The notes: generated from the letters alone by a model not told the origin. Positions 10,520 to 24,458 are shown, counted from the stretch's first letter. The stretch is 64,000 nucleotides of DNA from Bombiscardovia nodaiensis (GCA_033127725.1 AP026798.1:1-64000); one strand, 5' to 3'. Program-made: numbers and translations.

Positions 10520-11611
10520 ATGAGCCAAAAGGACAGCGGAAAGGCTGAGTCTGCCAAAGCAGGGCAGGGCGAAGAGCGGGTTGCGCGCTCGCAGGAGGGT
10601 GAGGCAGCCCAGGGCAACCAATCCCGGGCTGCGTCTCAGTCGACAGCTGATAAGCCTGAGTCAGCAGCTGCAAGTCAGACCCCAGCAACTGCCAGTGCAA
10701 AGAGCAGCGCCGGGCAAGAAAAGCGCGAGTCAACGGCTCAAGCCAGCTCGCAAAAGTCCCAGGCTGCTGCCGGGTCAGCCCGCAAAGTTCAAGCTTCCCA
10801 AGGAGGGCAGCAGGGCACGCAGCCAAAGAAGGAGTCGGTGAGCTCCCAGGCTGTGACCGGCAAGGAAGCGCAGTCTGCCAAGGTTTCTAAATCTGCCAAT
10901 GCTGGCAAGTCTGGCAAGTCTGAACAGAGCGCCCGGTCTGCTGAGTCTACTCAAAGTGCTCCGGCAGCCACCTTAAAACCCATTCAAGCTGAGCAGGTGC
11001 GTCACACCGGCAGCCCGCGGGTAGCTGCTTCGTCTTCTTCTGAGGCACTGCCACGAGTGACAGCCAAGAGCCAGGCCAGGCCGAGCGTCCGCACAGCTGG
11101 CAGCCCGAGCGAGCGGGCCAATGCCCGTCTTGCCGGCACAACGGCCAGCGCCCCCCGCACTGTGCGCACCGACGAGCCAGCAGAGTCCGCCGCCCGTCCC
11201 CAGGCCTCGCGTATGGGCTTAGGCTCCAGTAAAAAGCCTCATGTGCCGCGCGCCCGCCGGATGCAGTTGTCCTTGACCCGTCTGGACCCCTGGTCGGTGG
11301 CCAAGGTATCTTTCCTGCTTGCCATTGCTGGTGCCATTATTCAGATTATTGCGGCAGCCCTCCTCTGGCTTTTGCTCAACACCATTGGCCTGTTCGACAA
11401 CATCACTCAGATGGTGTCCAAGACCGGCCTGGACGCTGGTGGCTTGGACTTAAGTTCCGTGCTGAGCTTGGGCACTGTGGTCAGTACCGTGACGATTTTC
11501 TCCATTTTCGAGATTGTGTTCGTCGTGGTGCTAGCCACGATCGGCGCCTTCCTCTACAACGTGGTCAGTTCGCTGGTGGGCGGTATTCACGTCACCTTGG
11601 GAGATGATTAG
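10520..11611 (+). CDS. DUF3566 transmembrane protein
   Basis: The protein has 363 residues. Residues 1 to about 240 are low-complexity A/S/Q/K-rich and likely cytoplasmic and disordered. The C-terminal about 115 residues begin RRMQLSLTRLDPWSVAKVSF. They contain two membrane segments separated by a short loop, and this matches the actinobacterial DUF3566 family. Such genes typically follow gyrA in this phylum, and the same order is seen here. The function is unknown; conserved co-location with gyrase genes is the only hint. The ATG at 10520 follows AAGGAG. The long N-terminal tail is much larger than the conserved domain. Confidence 0.85.
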   Translation: MSQKDSGKAESAKAGQGEERVARSQEGEAAQGNQSRAASQSTADKPESAAASQTPATASAKSSAGQEKRESTAQASSQKSQAAAGSARKVQASQGGQQGTQPKKESVSSQAVTGKEAQSAKVSKSANAGKSGKSEQSARSAESTQSAPAATLKPIQAEQVRHTGSPRVAASSSSEALPRVTAKSQARPSVRTAGSPSERANARLAGTTASAPRTVRTDEPAESAARPQASRMGLGSSKKPHVPRARRMQLSLTRLDPWSVAKVSFLLAIAGAIIQIIAAALLWLLLNTIGLFDNITQMVSKTGLDAGGLDLSSVLSLGTVVSTVTIFSIFEIVFVVVLATIGAFLYNVVSSLVGGIHVTLGDD

Positions 11612-11622
11612 CGCCCGTCTGC

Positions 11623-11652
11623 TTGGTTGGTTTGGTTGGTTTGGTTGGTTTG
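11623..11652 (+). repeat. 9-bp tandem repeat (TTGGTTGGT, 3.3 copies)
   Basis: Three full copies of TTGGTTGGT and a partial one lie 12 bp after the DUF3566 stop. The G-pairs could support a two-layer G-quadruplex on the + strand, or the tract may simply be slippage-prone DNA. Confidence 0.8.
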
Positions 11653-11688
11653 ACTTCGTGCAGGGCCCGTATTTGAACCCTGCATAAT

Positions 11689-11708
11689 CTTCATACTTGA
11701 GTATGAAG
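11689..11708. promoter_or_regulatory. Perfect 20-bp palindrome at the start of the VanZ-RDD gene
   Basis: CTTCATACT-TG-AGTATGAAG has two perfect 9-bp arms and overlaps the candidate ATG at 11703. It could be an operator or an RNA hairpin masking the start. If it is an operator, the true start may be the ATG at 11742. Confidence 0.45.
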
Positions 11709-12991
11709 GCGCACGTATTCATTGAACAGTACAGTGACAATATGCTCCACTACATCGGCTCGTTTAGCTCTTCATTCGCCATGTCTATTGCGATGTGGCC
11801 CCTTGCTTCTCTGCTGTTGACTCTGCCAGTTTTGGCCCTCATTTATCACCGCTACCATCGCCTGCGTTTCGTGTCGGCTATGACGGCTTACCTGGTCATC
11901 CTCTACCTGCTCTCACTCGTTTTCTTCACCCTGTGGCCCATGCCGGATGACAGAGCCGCCTTCTGCGCCACGCACAATTACCCGGCCCAGCTCCACCCCT
12001 GCAGTTCCTCAACGACTTAGCGACCGGCGGCCGCCCGGCCCTCTTCCAGATCCTGCTCAACATCGTCTTCTTCGTGCCCCTGGGCTTCATTATGGGTCGC
12101 GTCTTCCGCTGGCCCTGGTTTTTGGCGCTACCAGCAGGCTTTATCACTTCGTTGGTCATTGAGACGGCCCAGTTGACTGGGGCTTTTGGCTTGGTTGGCT
12201 GCGCTTACCGGCATTTCGACGTGGACGATTTGATGTGGAACACGTCCGGAGCGCTTATTGGCCTTATTGTCGCCGCGCTGGCGAACTGGATTGCTCCGCC
12301 CCGCCAGCCCGACGCTCCCGAAGTGGTGCTCAACCCCTCCTTCCTCCACCGGTGCGTGGCGATGGCCATCGACTTGGTTTTGACCTACGCCATCTCGTCT
12401 TCGCTTGGCTTCGGCGTGGTGGTTCTTATCAATCGTGCGGCGGCCCACCGTCCGAACGGAGATTACGCTATCGCCGGCTGGTCGGCCAGCCCCGATGCCC
12501 TGCGCACGTTGGTTCTTGCGCTCAACATTGGCTTCTTGCTCTTCTTCGAGTTCCTGCTGCCTCTCCTGCACAGGGGCCAGACTCTGGGCGGCTCCTTTAC
12601 CCACATGAGCGCGGAGACGAAAGTGCGCCACGGCTGGCTCCGGGCCGCCTTCTACCTGACTCGCACAGCGGTGGTCCTGGCCGTTTTCGGCCCGTGGACT
12701 GGCCAGGCGAGGGTCTATATGTCTGACTTTGCCATCCTCCTCCTGGTCTTCTACCTCTTCAAGCGGCAGATGCCCTACGATCTGATTCCAGCCTCCGAGC
12801 CAGACCCTCCAGCAGCTCCCCTGCCTGCTGCCGCGGGTTATTCAACCGGTGTTGCGGTCGCTGGCGGTTACCCAGGAGACTATGGCTACCAAACCTATGG
12901 CTCCCAGGGTGCCTATGCCGGCGGTGACACTGCAGACATCCCAACTCAGGACGGCTCTATGCCGGTCAGCTTCCCTCCAGCGGGTCGCTAG
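11703..12991 (+). pseudogene. VanZ-like / RDD-family membrane protein, frameshifted
   Basis: Two adjacent reading frames make one protein. The first (to 12018) encodes the N-terminal VanZ half, including LSLVFFTLWPMPDD. The second continues with PLQFLNDL, then LLNIVFFVPLGF, IETAQLTG and DVDDLMWNTSGALIG, all typical of VanZ-like proteins. An RDD-type domain follows (FLHRCVAMAIDLVLTYA, about four membrane segments) and a Gly/Tyr/Ala-rich tail. The break is at the four-C run 11996-11999; one more C would restore a continuous frame. The joined protein would be about 430 residues. VanZ-RDD fusions occur in bifidobacteria, but their function is unclear. Given similar breaks in trpS and an RCC1 gene, a base-call error is likely. 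The start is uncertain: TTG 11697, ATG 11703 or ATG 11742. Confidence 0.8.
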
Positions 12992-13145
12992 GAGCAGTGG
13001 CTAGGGCCAGATATTGCACTGTCTGCGCGAGTTCTCTTGACCGGGGCGGAGGCTGCAGTTGTGGCTGCGTTTGCGTTTGTAATTGCGGTTGCGTCCGTGG
13101 TTGTGCTGCGGTTGAGCCGACCCTGGCAGTCTCGGTCCCGTCCGT

Positions 13146-14072
13146 CTACAGCGTCTCCGCGGGCGCTGCCTGCGACTTGAAGCGCACTTCCGAAACTACA
13201 ATAGCTACGAAGATAATGGCGAATCCGGCCAAGTGCTCAGCGGTCAATTCTTCGCCCAGGGCGAGTACGGAAACCACCATGCCAAAGAGGCTTTCAGTGC
13301 ACAAGATGAGCGAACCCTGCGAGGCCGGCACCTGCGAGAAGGCAATATTCTGTAGGTTTTGCGCGATGAGTGTGGAGACGAGTGTCAGGTAGATGAGCGA
13401 GCCCAGCACCTGCGGCTGGAAGTCGGCCAACTGCGGCATGGGTTCGGTCAGTACTGCCCCTACAAGGAAGAGCACGCCGGCCACGAGCAACTCATAGTAG
13501 GTCAAAATCGTGGCGTCAAATTTCTTGGCCAGCCCGCCAGCCAGCACAATGTTGCCCCCATAAAACACGGCGCCCACGAGCGTGAGTACGTCCCCACTAC
13601 TCAGCGATATTACAGCGGAGTCGTCCGGACTCAGCGAGATGAGGCCAACGCCCACAATGCACAGGAGGGCGGCCGCAAAGTTCCGCCAGGCGGGGCGTTT
13701 GCGCGAGACGGCCCACACCAGGAAGGGCACGAGCACGCAGTAGGTGGCGGTCAGGAAGGAGTTGCGCCCGGGCCCGATGGTGCGCAGCCCCAGCATTTGC
13801 AAGAGGAAAGCCGCCCAGTAGGTCACGCCCAGAAGCAGGCCCGGCACCAGCATACTGAGCATGTGACTGCGTTTGAGTTTGCCCCACAGGATCGGCGTGA
13901 GTACGGCCACGGCTATGACCAGGCGAATTCCCATGATCCACTGCACGCTCAAGCGCCGCAAGGCAACTTTTTCAAAAGTGTATCCAGCTCCCCAAGCCGC
14001 AGCCGCCGCCAGCAGCATGAGTCGAGCCAGCCAGGGTTGCAGTTTCATTGAGCTTGTCGTCACGGGTTCCAT
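13146..14072 (-). CDS. DMT-family (EamA) transporter
   Basis: The 308-residue hydrophobic protein has about ten predicted membrane helices arranged as two EamA halves, the layout of the drug/metabolite transporter superfamily. Diagnostic stretches include AAAWGAGYTFEKVALRRLSV near the N-terminus. A second EamA half covers about residues 160-300 and includes SQVPASQGSLILCTESLFG. Substrates in this family range from amino acids to nucleotide sugars and cannot be assigned here. The gene is convergent with the VanZ-RDD gene and no partner gene is adjacent. The ATG at 14072 has only a weak ribosome site; an internal ATG at 14048 is the alternative. Confidence 0.88.
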   Translation of the reverse strand: MEPVTTSSMKLQPWLARLMLLAAAAAWGAGYTFEKVALRRLSVQWIMGIRLVIAVAVLTPILWGKLKRSHMLSMLVPGLLLGVTYWAAFLLQMLGLRTIGPGRNSFLTATYCVLVPFLVWAVSRKRPAWRNFAAALLCIVGVGLISLSPDDSAVISLSSGDVLTLVGAVFYGGNIVLAGGLAKKFDATILTYYELLVAGVLFLVGAVLTEPMPQLADFQPQVLGSLIYLTLVSTLIAQNLQNIAFSQVPASQGSLILCTESLFGMVVSVLALGEELTAEHLAGFAIIFVAIVVSEVRFKSQAAPAETL

Positions 14073-14394
14073 ACTTTTCAGTGTAGTGGCAGCCCCTCCA
14101 ACTTGGCCTGTCCCCCGGTTTGAGTCCGCGAGTCGTCTCCGTATTCGCTATCAATACGCAGTAGGCCTTCATTTCCAGCAATTCGTGATCTCTGATTCGT
14201 CTGCCAGTTCGTCTACAAGCTGCCCAGCTTGCGCTCGCAGTCATCTTTCTGTTGCTCTACTGCCCTGCCTGCAGGCCCAGCTCAATGCTGCTCTCCGGGG
14301 CTCCGGCATTGCGCGTTGTGCTCTGGGCGGTTTGTCTCAGCTGGCGCACGAATCCGTGTTAGGTTAGGTGTATTGCTGAGACGAGGAGGTAGCT
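14073..14394. other. Divergent intergenic region
   Basis: This 322-bp stretch between two divergent genes must contain both promoters. A strong ribosome site (GAGGAGGT) precedes the hydrolase ATG at 14395. No repeat, RNA gene or convincing small ORF was seen. Confidence 0.6.
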
Positions 14395-15354
14395 ATGCCG
14401 GTTTTACGCCGTGTGCCTCTGACCCGTGACGAGTTTGGCCGCCCCCTCCCGCGCACTAGCTCGCGGCTCTATAGCACCCGTATCAATGGAGCTCGCATAG
14501 TCTTTTCTATGAACCCCGCTCCAGCATCTGCGCCGATTCTTCTCTACCTGCATGGCGGTCCCGGTGACGCCTGTATTCCTCTAACTGAGCGTTACAACGC
14601 CGGGCTCGAGCGCCACTTCCGCTTCATCAACTTTGATCAGCGTGGCTGTGGCCTCTCGTACTACCCCTTCGGCCCCAGCGAGCACATCACTATTGACCTT
14701 ATGCTCGCCGACCTCCTGGAGTTGGTTCGCCGCCTCAAGACCGCTTACCCGCAGGCTCCGATTACGCTCCTGGGCCATTCTTGGGGTTCCGTTTTGGGCC
14801 TGGAGTTCGCCAGTCGCTATCCTCAGTTGATTCGTCGATATATTGGTGTCGGCCAAGTGGTGAGTATGCCGCTGTCTCACCGGGTGCGCTCGCATCCCCT
14901 GCGAGGTCCCTTACCTGCTCACTTGCGTAGGCTTTTCAGCACGGAGAGCGATGTGGCCGACCTGCTCTTGCGTTTTGACGAGCTCAAGGGCACTGGTGGC
15001 TGGCTGTCCTTGTGGCAGGATGTCGTCCGCAGCGGGACCTATGTAAGTTCTAGAGCGTACGGCTGGCAGGGTGTGCGTGGACTGCTGTTGGGTGCCCATC
15101 AATCTCATGCGGCGCTGGATGCAGAGCTTGACCAGGTAGATTTCACGGCCCTCACGCACTTTGCTGTCCCTGTCTGTTTTGTGGAAGGTCGGCACGATCG
15201 CCACTTGCCTGGTGAGTTGGTGCAGATGTATGCAGACACGCTGACGAGTCCTCATTATGTGGCTTGGTTTGAGCATTCGGCTCACTGTCCGCAGTGGGAG
15301 GAGCCGGCTCGCTTCTGTAATTTGGTCACGCAGCTCTGTCAGAACGGCAGTTGA
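14395..15354 (+). CDS. Alpha/beta hydrolase, prolyl aminopeptidase-like
   Basis: The 319-residue protein has the alpha/beta-hydrolase fold with the family S33 pattern. It has the oxyanion segment LYLHGGPGDAC, the FDQRGCGLSYYP motif typical of proline iminopeptidases, and the nucleophile elbow GHSWGS with the catalytic Ser. The acid is probably in EGRHDRHLPG, and the catalytic His in FEHSAHCPQWEEP. Such enzymes release N-terminal proline or act on related peptides and esters in the cytoplasm; there is no signal peptide. The ATG at 14395 has a strong GAGGAGGT site. It stands alone upstream of the rRNA operon. The exact substrate is uncertain. Confidence 0.85.
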   Translation: MPVLRRVPLTRDEFGRPLPRTSSRLYSTRINGARIVFSMNPAPASAPILLYLHGGPGDACIPLTERYNAGLERHFRFINFDQRGCGLSYYPFGPSEHITIDLMLADLLELVRRLKTAYPQAPITLLGHSWGSVLGLEFASRYPQLIRRYIGVGQVVSMPLSHRVRSHPLRGPLPAHLRRLFSTESDVADLLLRFDELKGTGGWLSLWQDVVRSGTYVSSRAYGWQGVRGLLLGAHQSHAALDAELDQVDFTALTHFAVPVCFVEGRHDRHLPGELVQMYADTLTSPHYVAWFEHSAHCPQWEEPARFCNLVTQLCQNGS

Positions 15355-15701
15355 TGACACGCCGAAGAAGCCCGGAATTACGCCGTTTCTAGAGCCTCAA
15401 AGGAGCGCCATTTGCATTCTGGGGGCAAAGGGAGTAAGTTTATCTCTTGCTGCCGCTCAGCAGTGAGAAATCTTCTTGAGAGTTCTTTACGGATGAGTGT
15501 GCATGGTGGTTTGAGAACTCAATAGTGTGTTTGTACTACTTTTTATGTTTGTGATTGTCAGTCCGATGCCTGCCTGGGCTTTTTGGTTTGGGTCAGTGAG
15601 AGCTGTTAATTGGTGTCGGGGTTTTTTGTGTGTCATTTTTCGCTTTTGAAAAATTGACTCGTCAATTATGTTGTTTTGAGAGTCTGATTGGCTTTCTGCA
15701 T
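15355..15701 (+). promoter_or_regulatory. rRNA operon promoter and leader
   Basis: This gene-free region precedes the 16S gene and must carry the rRNA promoter, although I could not pick a -35/-10 pair with confidence. At 15505-15527 it has GGTTTGAGAACTCAATAGTG, which recurs almost unchanged in the 16S-23S spacer. This resembles the conserved actinobacterial rRNA antitermination/processing element. Confidence 0.65.
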
Positions 15702-20703
<5,002 letters not shown>

Positions 20704-20881
20704 CCCCACTCTCTTGGTGAGGGTGGGTTGCTAGTGTGAGCATCACGTATCAGACTACACGTATGGTTAACATGAGAGCATATGTGGTCCTCCTGCAAGT
20801 AATCAGAAAGCATACATCCGCGTCTACTAGCCGGTTCCCCAACCATGACCCAAGCCCTTGCATAGAGGGATAGTTGAAGAT

Positions 20882-21001
20882 TTTGCGGTGGTCATAGCCT
20901 GGGGGAAACGCCCGGTCCCATTCCGAACCCGGAAGCTAAGGCCCAGCACGGCAATGGTACTGCACTCGGAAGGGTGTGGGAGAGTAGCACACCGCCGCAA
21001 T
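20882..21001 (+). rRNA. rrf: 5S ribosomal RNA
   Basis: 5S rRNA of about 120 nt. It starts TTGCGGTGGTCATAGCC and contains CCCGGTCCCATTCCGAACC. It ends CACCGCCGCAA, which pairs with its 5' end. It lies about 180 bp after 23S and just before a strong terminator. Confidence 0.95.
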
Positions 21002-21012
21002 CACCTGTTACA

Positions 21013-21053
21013 GAAGAGGTCCCACCCAACAATATTGTTGGACGGGACCTCTT
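21013..21053 (+). terminator. rRNA operon terminator
   Basis: Near-perfect long hairpin: GAAGAGGTCCC pairs with GGGACCTCTTC, with an inner CCAACAAT/ATTGTTGG stem. It directly follows 5S and ends the rRNA transcript. Confidence 0.85.
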
Positions 21054-21497
21054 CCCATATGTTAAGCCAGTGCCGTCTTGCTCAACTTGTATTGCTGAGT
21101 GAGGCCTTACTTATACCCACACCCAAACCAGCAACCCACACCAGCCCTCACACCAGCCAGCAAGCAGCCAAGCACACACTGGTTGGTATACGCCTGGGCA
21201 TACCATCAAACCCACAGCCAGCCAGGCAGCCAAACACACCCAGGGTTATACGCCAACATGTGTGCACATGGGTTCACGGAGGGTTTCGCCAGTCGTGTGG
21301 TTGACTGCTTGGTATACGACTTGGCCCACAATAGAGCAACCAGCAAAGGCAAGCTGTGAGTCACAGGCCAGCACGATGCATAAGTAAAGACAGCTTTTCC
21401 TTGCGTTTGCGTCGGAAGTCACGAAGTTCACATTGCGCACGGGGGGGGGGCTGATAATGTTGCAGCAATAATGGTGGAAGCGGAGAAAGGGATTGCT
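21054..21497. other. Intergenic region with degenerate CA-rich repeats
   Basis: Gene-free stretch after the rRNA operon. About 21115-21245 is a degenerate low-complexity tract of CAGCCAGCCAGG/CCAAACACACC units. The motif TATACGCC recurs at about 21187 and 21246, and 21243-21262 (GTTATACGCCAACATGTGTG) matches 45271-45290 with one mismatch. A 9-G run sits near 21442. No coding signal was seen. Confidence 0.6.
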
Positions 21498-21938
21498 ATG
21501 GTGCATTTGGAGGCGATTACTAAGGACAACTTCTTCCCGGTGCTGGAGCTGAAACGGCCGGAGGGGGAAGATTTTGTGCCGGACAACGCCCTTTCGATGG
21601 CGGAGGCCTGGCTCTACCGCAATGACGGTACCAGCGAGCCCAGAGCCATGTATGATGACGACAAACTCGTAGGCTTCGTAATGACGCATGATGCCGCGGA
21701 CAAGCCGGTGCGCGATATATGGAGGATCCTCATACCCGAGGAATTCGCTAATAAGGGGTATGGGAGCCAAGCCTTGCGCATTCTCATCGACGAGGCAACT
21801 GCTGATAAGTCTATCGAGCAGCTGAAGATCTCCTATATGCCTGGCAATGACCGTGCTGAGCATGTGTACCGGAAGGCTGGCTTTGTGCCTAATGGTGAGA
21901 AAGATGGCGAAGAAATCGTCATGGAGTATGCCTTCTAA
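21498..21938 (+). CDS. GNAT-family N-acetyltransferase
   Basis: The protein of about 146 residues resembles spermidine/spermine N1-acetyltransferase-like GNAT enzymes, which move an acetyl group from acetyl-CoA to an amine. The opening VHLEAITKDNFFPVLELK is typical of that group. The acetyl-CoA loop is seen as EFANKGYGSQALRILIDEA, and the C-terminal YRKAGFVPNGEKDGEEIVM matches the conserved GF-x-G segment. I chose the ATG at 21498 because GAGAAAGGG precedes it; an in-frame ATG at 21471 would add nine residues without a better site. The gene is monocistronic and ends at a bidirectional terminator. The substrate is not provable from sequence. Confidence 0.85.
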   Translation: MVHLEAITKDNFFPVLELKRPEGEDFVPDNALSMAEAWLYRNDGTSEPRAMYDDDKLVGFVMTHDAADKPVRDIWRILIPEEFANKGYGSQALRILIDEATADKSIEQLKISYMPGNDRAEHVYRKAGFVPNGEKDGEEIVMEYAF

Positions 21939-21950
21939 TACTTAATATAG

Positions 21951-21987
21951 AAAAGCCCCGCCGGGCAGAACCTGGCGGGGCTTTTTT
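21951..21987. terminator. Bidirectional intrinsic terminator
   Basis: AGCCCCGCC pairs with GGCGGGGCT, with an A-run on the left and a T-run on the right. It serves the GNAT gene (+) and the convergent NIPSNAP-like gene (-). Confidence 0.9.
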
Positions 21988-21991
21988 GCTC

Positions 21992-22300
21992 CTACCGAAG
22001 GAAATCAGCGGATTCAACGATGCAAGGTTCGACCTTGACAATGGCGTCCATGGGGAAACCTTCCATATCGGCACGGAACTCGGGACTGCGCATGTACGCT
22101 TCGTCTGCCGCTTGAATGTCAGCCCCATCAGGGTAGGTGCAAATAGCGATGACTTGACAGGCGGCCCTATTGAGGAAGACGTGGTCCACCCCGATACCGC
22201 ACTTGGCCAGGCTGCGAATATGGCGGGCCCAATGCACGCGGAAGTATGTTTGAGCGCTCGCCTCATCAGATAAGGTATAGGTTCTGAGTTCGTATTGCAT
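21992..22300 (-). CDS. NIPSNAP-family-like protein
   Basis: The 102-residue protein starts MQYELRTYTL and has a ferredoxin-like dimeric alpha/beta-barrel pattern: an R-x-Y opening, HWARHIRSLAKCGIG in the middle, and repeated MRSPEFRADMEG. This fits the NIPSNAP-like family of small stress or unknown-function proteins. No catalytic role can be assigned. It is convergent with the GNAT gene and shares its terminator. Its promoter must lie in the 227-bp region shared with the divergent PTS regulator gene. Confidence 0.7.
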   Translation of the reverse strand: MQYELRTYTLSDEASAQTYFRVHWARHIRSLAKCGIGVDHVFLNRAACQVIAICTYPDGADIQAADEAYMRSPEFRADMEGFPMDAIVKVEPCIVESADFLR

Positions 22301-22527
22301 ACTTCAACAGTAAGGGGCTGCTCGCGGGGAAAGCCACTTTCGATGCTGTGCTGCACAGACCATGCACAGCGCGGCGATTGCCCAAGGAGCCCGGGCCTTG
22401 ACTGGAAGGCAAATACGAGACATGGGGGAGAGATTGTCCGTTAGCAAAGGAACCGATTATGTACGAAGAAGCCCGTATTTCCGCCATTCTCTCGGTAGTC
22501 TGGAAGAGGTAAGGAGGCTGGACGACG

Positions 22528-24021
22528 ATGACCGATATGAAGCGATCTCTGGTTGAGTATTTGCTCAACCGGCGCGACTATGTGCGCGGATATGAGTTAT
22601 CTGATGCCCTCAAAGTCTCAACCAAAACTATCTCCCGGCTCGTCAAGCAGGTCAACGCCCAATACGGCGAATCGGTGATCGAATCTATGCGCGGACGCGG
22701 CTACCAGCTCAACGTAGACCGCTACCTGCGCTACAACCGCGGCCACAAGCAGGGCGACATCGACGTCAGTCGGCTCACATCGGTGGAACGACGCGACGAA
22801 ATTATCAAACACTTACTGATGAGCGCCCCCCACCGCTACCGGCTCGAAGATCTGTGGGGTAAGTATTGCATTAGCGACTCGGCCATGGCGACCGACCTGC
22901 GCTCCCTGCGCATGTTGCTCGATAAATTCCACCTCTGCCTCGAACGCACCTCCGGCTACGTGTGGGTGGAGGGGAGCGAAGCCAACATTCGCAAAGCCAT
23001 TACCGGGCTCTTCTCCTACGACGCGGGCGAGGATTCCGGGCGCTTTATTCAGCCCAACCACCGGGTGCAGCAGCGCGATGCGGCGCTCGTCAACCACCAG
23101 CTCGATTTAATTGAGGAGCTGATTCACGCGGAAATTCCTTACCCCTACCGGGTCAACATCTTTACCCATCTCTACATTATGATCGAGCGCTACCGGGTGG
23201 TGGGCAGCCTGATGGACGGCGAGAGCACGCCCGAGATGCGCAAGGCCTTGGATGAACACAGCAAGATTGCGGACGTGTGCAAGATCGTGATCGACAACCT
23301 CAACGCCTACCTCAATGCCAAGCTACCTGACGTAGAGATTTACTACCTTTACCAGTACCTGACATCTTCACGCATTGACGACCGCCAGCCCGAGGCCGGT
23401 ACCACTCAAATGCCGCAAATGGTGGAGGATTTAACCCACTATCTGATAGACACCGTCACTGCTGACCCACGCTACGAGGGCATTGACCGCTCGGCCCTCT
23501 TCGCCAGCCTATCCCAGCACATGAAGCCCCTGCTCAACAGGCTGCAGAACAACATCAAGGTCAACAATAACCTCTTGGAGCAAATCCGCCTCGAGTATCC
23601 CGACCTTTTTGAAGCGGTCAAGAGCGCCAGCGAGCAGTCGGTGGAGCGCTTCGGGCTGAACCCCATCGACGATGCAGAAGTGGGTTTCATTACCGTCTAC
23701 TTTGCGCAGGCCGTGGAAAACATGCGCATTCCGCTCGACATTTTACTGGTCTGCACCACCGGCTTGGGCACGGCCCAGCTCCTCCAGGCCAAGATAGAAA
23801 AGCGCTTCTCGGGGCTCCACATTGTTGAGACAGTGGCCACGCGCGACTTGCAGGGCACGCTCGCCATGCACCCCGAAGTGGCGCTCGTGGTCTCGACAGT
23901 AGGGCTGCCAGAGAGCATCACTGTGCCAACCCTCGTGGTTTCTGCCATGCTCACGATTGAAGATCAGGAGCGGCTGGAGCGCAAGGTGGACCAGATTCGC
24001 AGGCAGGGGGACAACCTATGA
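22528..24021 (+). CDS. PRD-containing BglG/MtlR-type transcriptional regulator
   Basis: The 497-residue regulator is probably controlled by PTS phosphorylation. An N-terminal helix-turn-helix is seen at about residues 20-60 (YELSDALKVSTKTISRLVKQVNA) and a second DNA-binding domain at about 85-150. Two PRD domains follow at about 180-400. An EIIB-like domain begins near residue 405, with Cys409 in LLVCTTGLGTAQ. Unlike MtlR/LicR proteins there is no fused EIIA; the next gene supplies one. The ATG at 22528 has the strong site AAGGAGG. It overlaps the next gene by 4 bp and heads the PTS operon, so it most likely activates it in response to substrate. Confidence 0.88.
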   Translation: MTDMKRSLVEYLLNRRDYVRGYELSDALKVSTKTISRLVKQVNAQYGESVIESMRGRGYQLNVDRYLRYNRGHKQGDIDVSRLTSVERRDEIIKHLLMSAPHRYRLEDLWGKYCISDSAMATDLRSLRMLLDKFHLCLERTSGYVWVEGSEANIRKAITGLFSYDAGEDSGRFIQPNHRVQQRDAALVNHQLDLIEELIHAEIPYPYRVNIFTHLYIMIERYRVVGSLMDGESTPEMRKALDEHSKIADVCKIVIDNLNAYLNAKLPDVEIYYLYQYLTSSRIDDRQPEAGTTQMPQMVEDLTHYLIDTVTADPRYEGIDRSALFASLSQHMKPLLNRLQNNIKVNNNLLEQIRLEYPDLFEAVKSASEQSVERFGLNPIDDAEVGFITVYFAQAVENMRIPLDILLVCTTGLGTAQLLQAKIEKRFSGLHIVETVATRDLQGTLAMHPEVALVVSTVGLPESITVPTLVVSAMLTIEDQERLERKVDQIRRQGDNL

Positions 24022-24458
24022 AATGGCTCATAGCTTGGGAACCTGAATCGGCCGAGGGCATTCGAAGCAAGGCAGACCTCTTCGAGTGGATTGCCTCCTA
24101 CGCCCGCGAGCAAGGCCTGGTAGCCGACGCGCAGCTGGTGCCGGGCTTGCTGGAAGAGCGCGAGAGCATTGGCAGCACGCTGGTCAGCGACCAGCTAGCC
24201 AACCCCCACTTGCAGAGCGACACCGTCTTGCACAGCGCCGTCGTCATGCTCAAACTTGCCCAGCCCATCAGCGGTTGGGAGGGTGCTGAGCCGATTGAGC
24301 GCTTTATGGTGACGCTCTTGCCCGCCCAGCCCGCGCTCGCGGACGTGGCAGAGCTACGGCAGTGGTATCGAAAACTTGCTGACAGCAGGGTAGCAAATGT
24401 GCTCAGCTGCGGTCAGTGCGAAGATGTACGCCAACTCATAGATATGGAGAGGGAATGA
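24018..24458 (+). CDS. PTS EIIA-like protein (fructose/mannitol type, divergent)
   Basis: The 146-residue protein has the pattern of EIIA type 2: LLEERESIGSTLVSDQLANPH, where His64 aligns with the phosphorylated histidine of the usual GIAIPH motif. The N-terminal WEPESAEGIRSKADLFEWI is unusual. It overlaps the PRD regulator by ATGA and the next EIIA gene by ATGA. I infer that it is the split-off EIIA domain of the regulator and may phosphorylate or sense for it, while the second EIIA feeds transport. It could instead be a degenerate paralogue. Confidence 0.7.
   Translation: MKWLIAWEPESAEGIRSKADLFEWIASYAREQGLVADAQLVPGLLEERESIGSTLVSDQLANPHLQSDTVLHSAVVMLKLAQPISGWEGAEPIERFMVTLLPAQPALADVAELRQWYRKLADSRVANVLSCGQCEDVRQLIDMERE

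Noticed and set aside
12997..13392. Frame with a Cys-rich start (repeated CxC) resembling a metal-binding peptide
   Set aside because: Most of it runs antisense to the DMT transporter gene, and the Cys codons come from a TTGCG-type low-complexity tract.
13359..14051. Long + strand frame of 230 codons
   Set aside because: It is the complement of the DMT transporter gene and has no family features; its His/Gln-rich composition is typical of antisense frames.
21054..21363. Possible CRISPR-like or tandem array because of repeated CAGCCAGCC units
   Set aside because: Units are irregular, without constant repeat length or unique spacers, and no cas genes are near.
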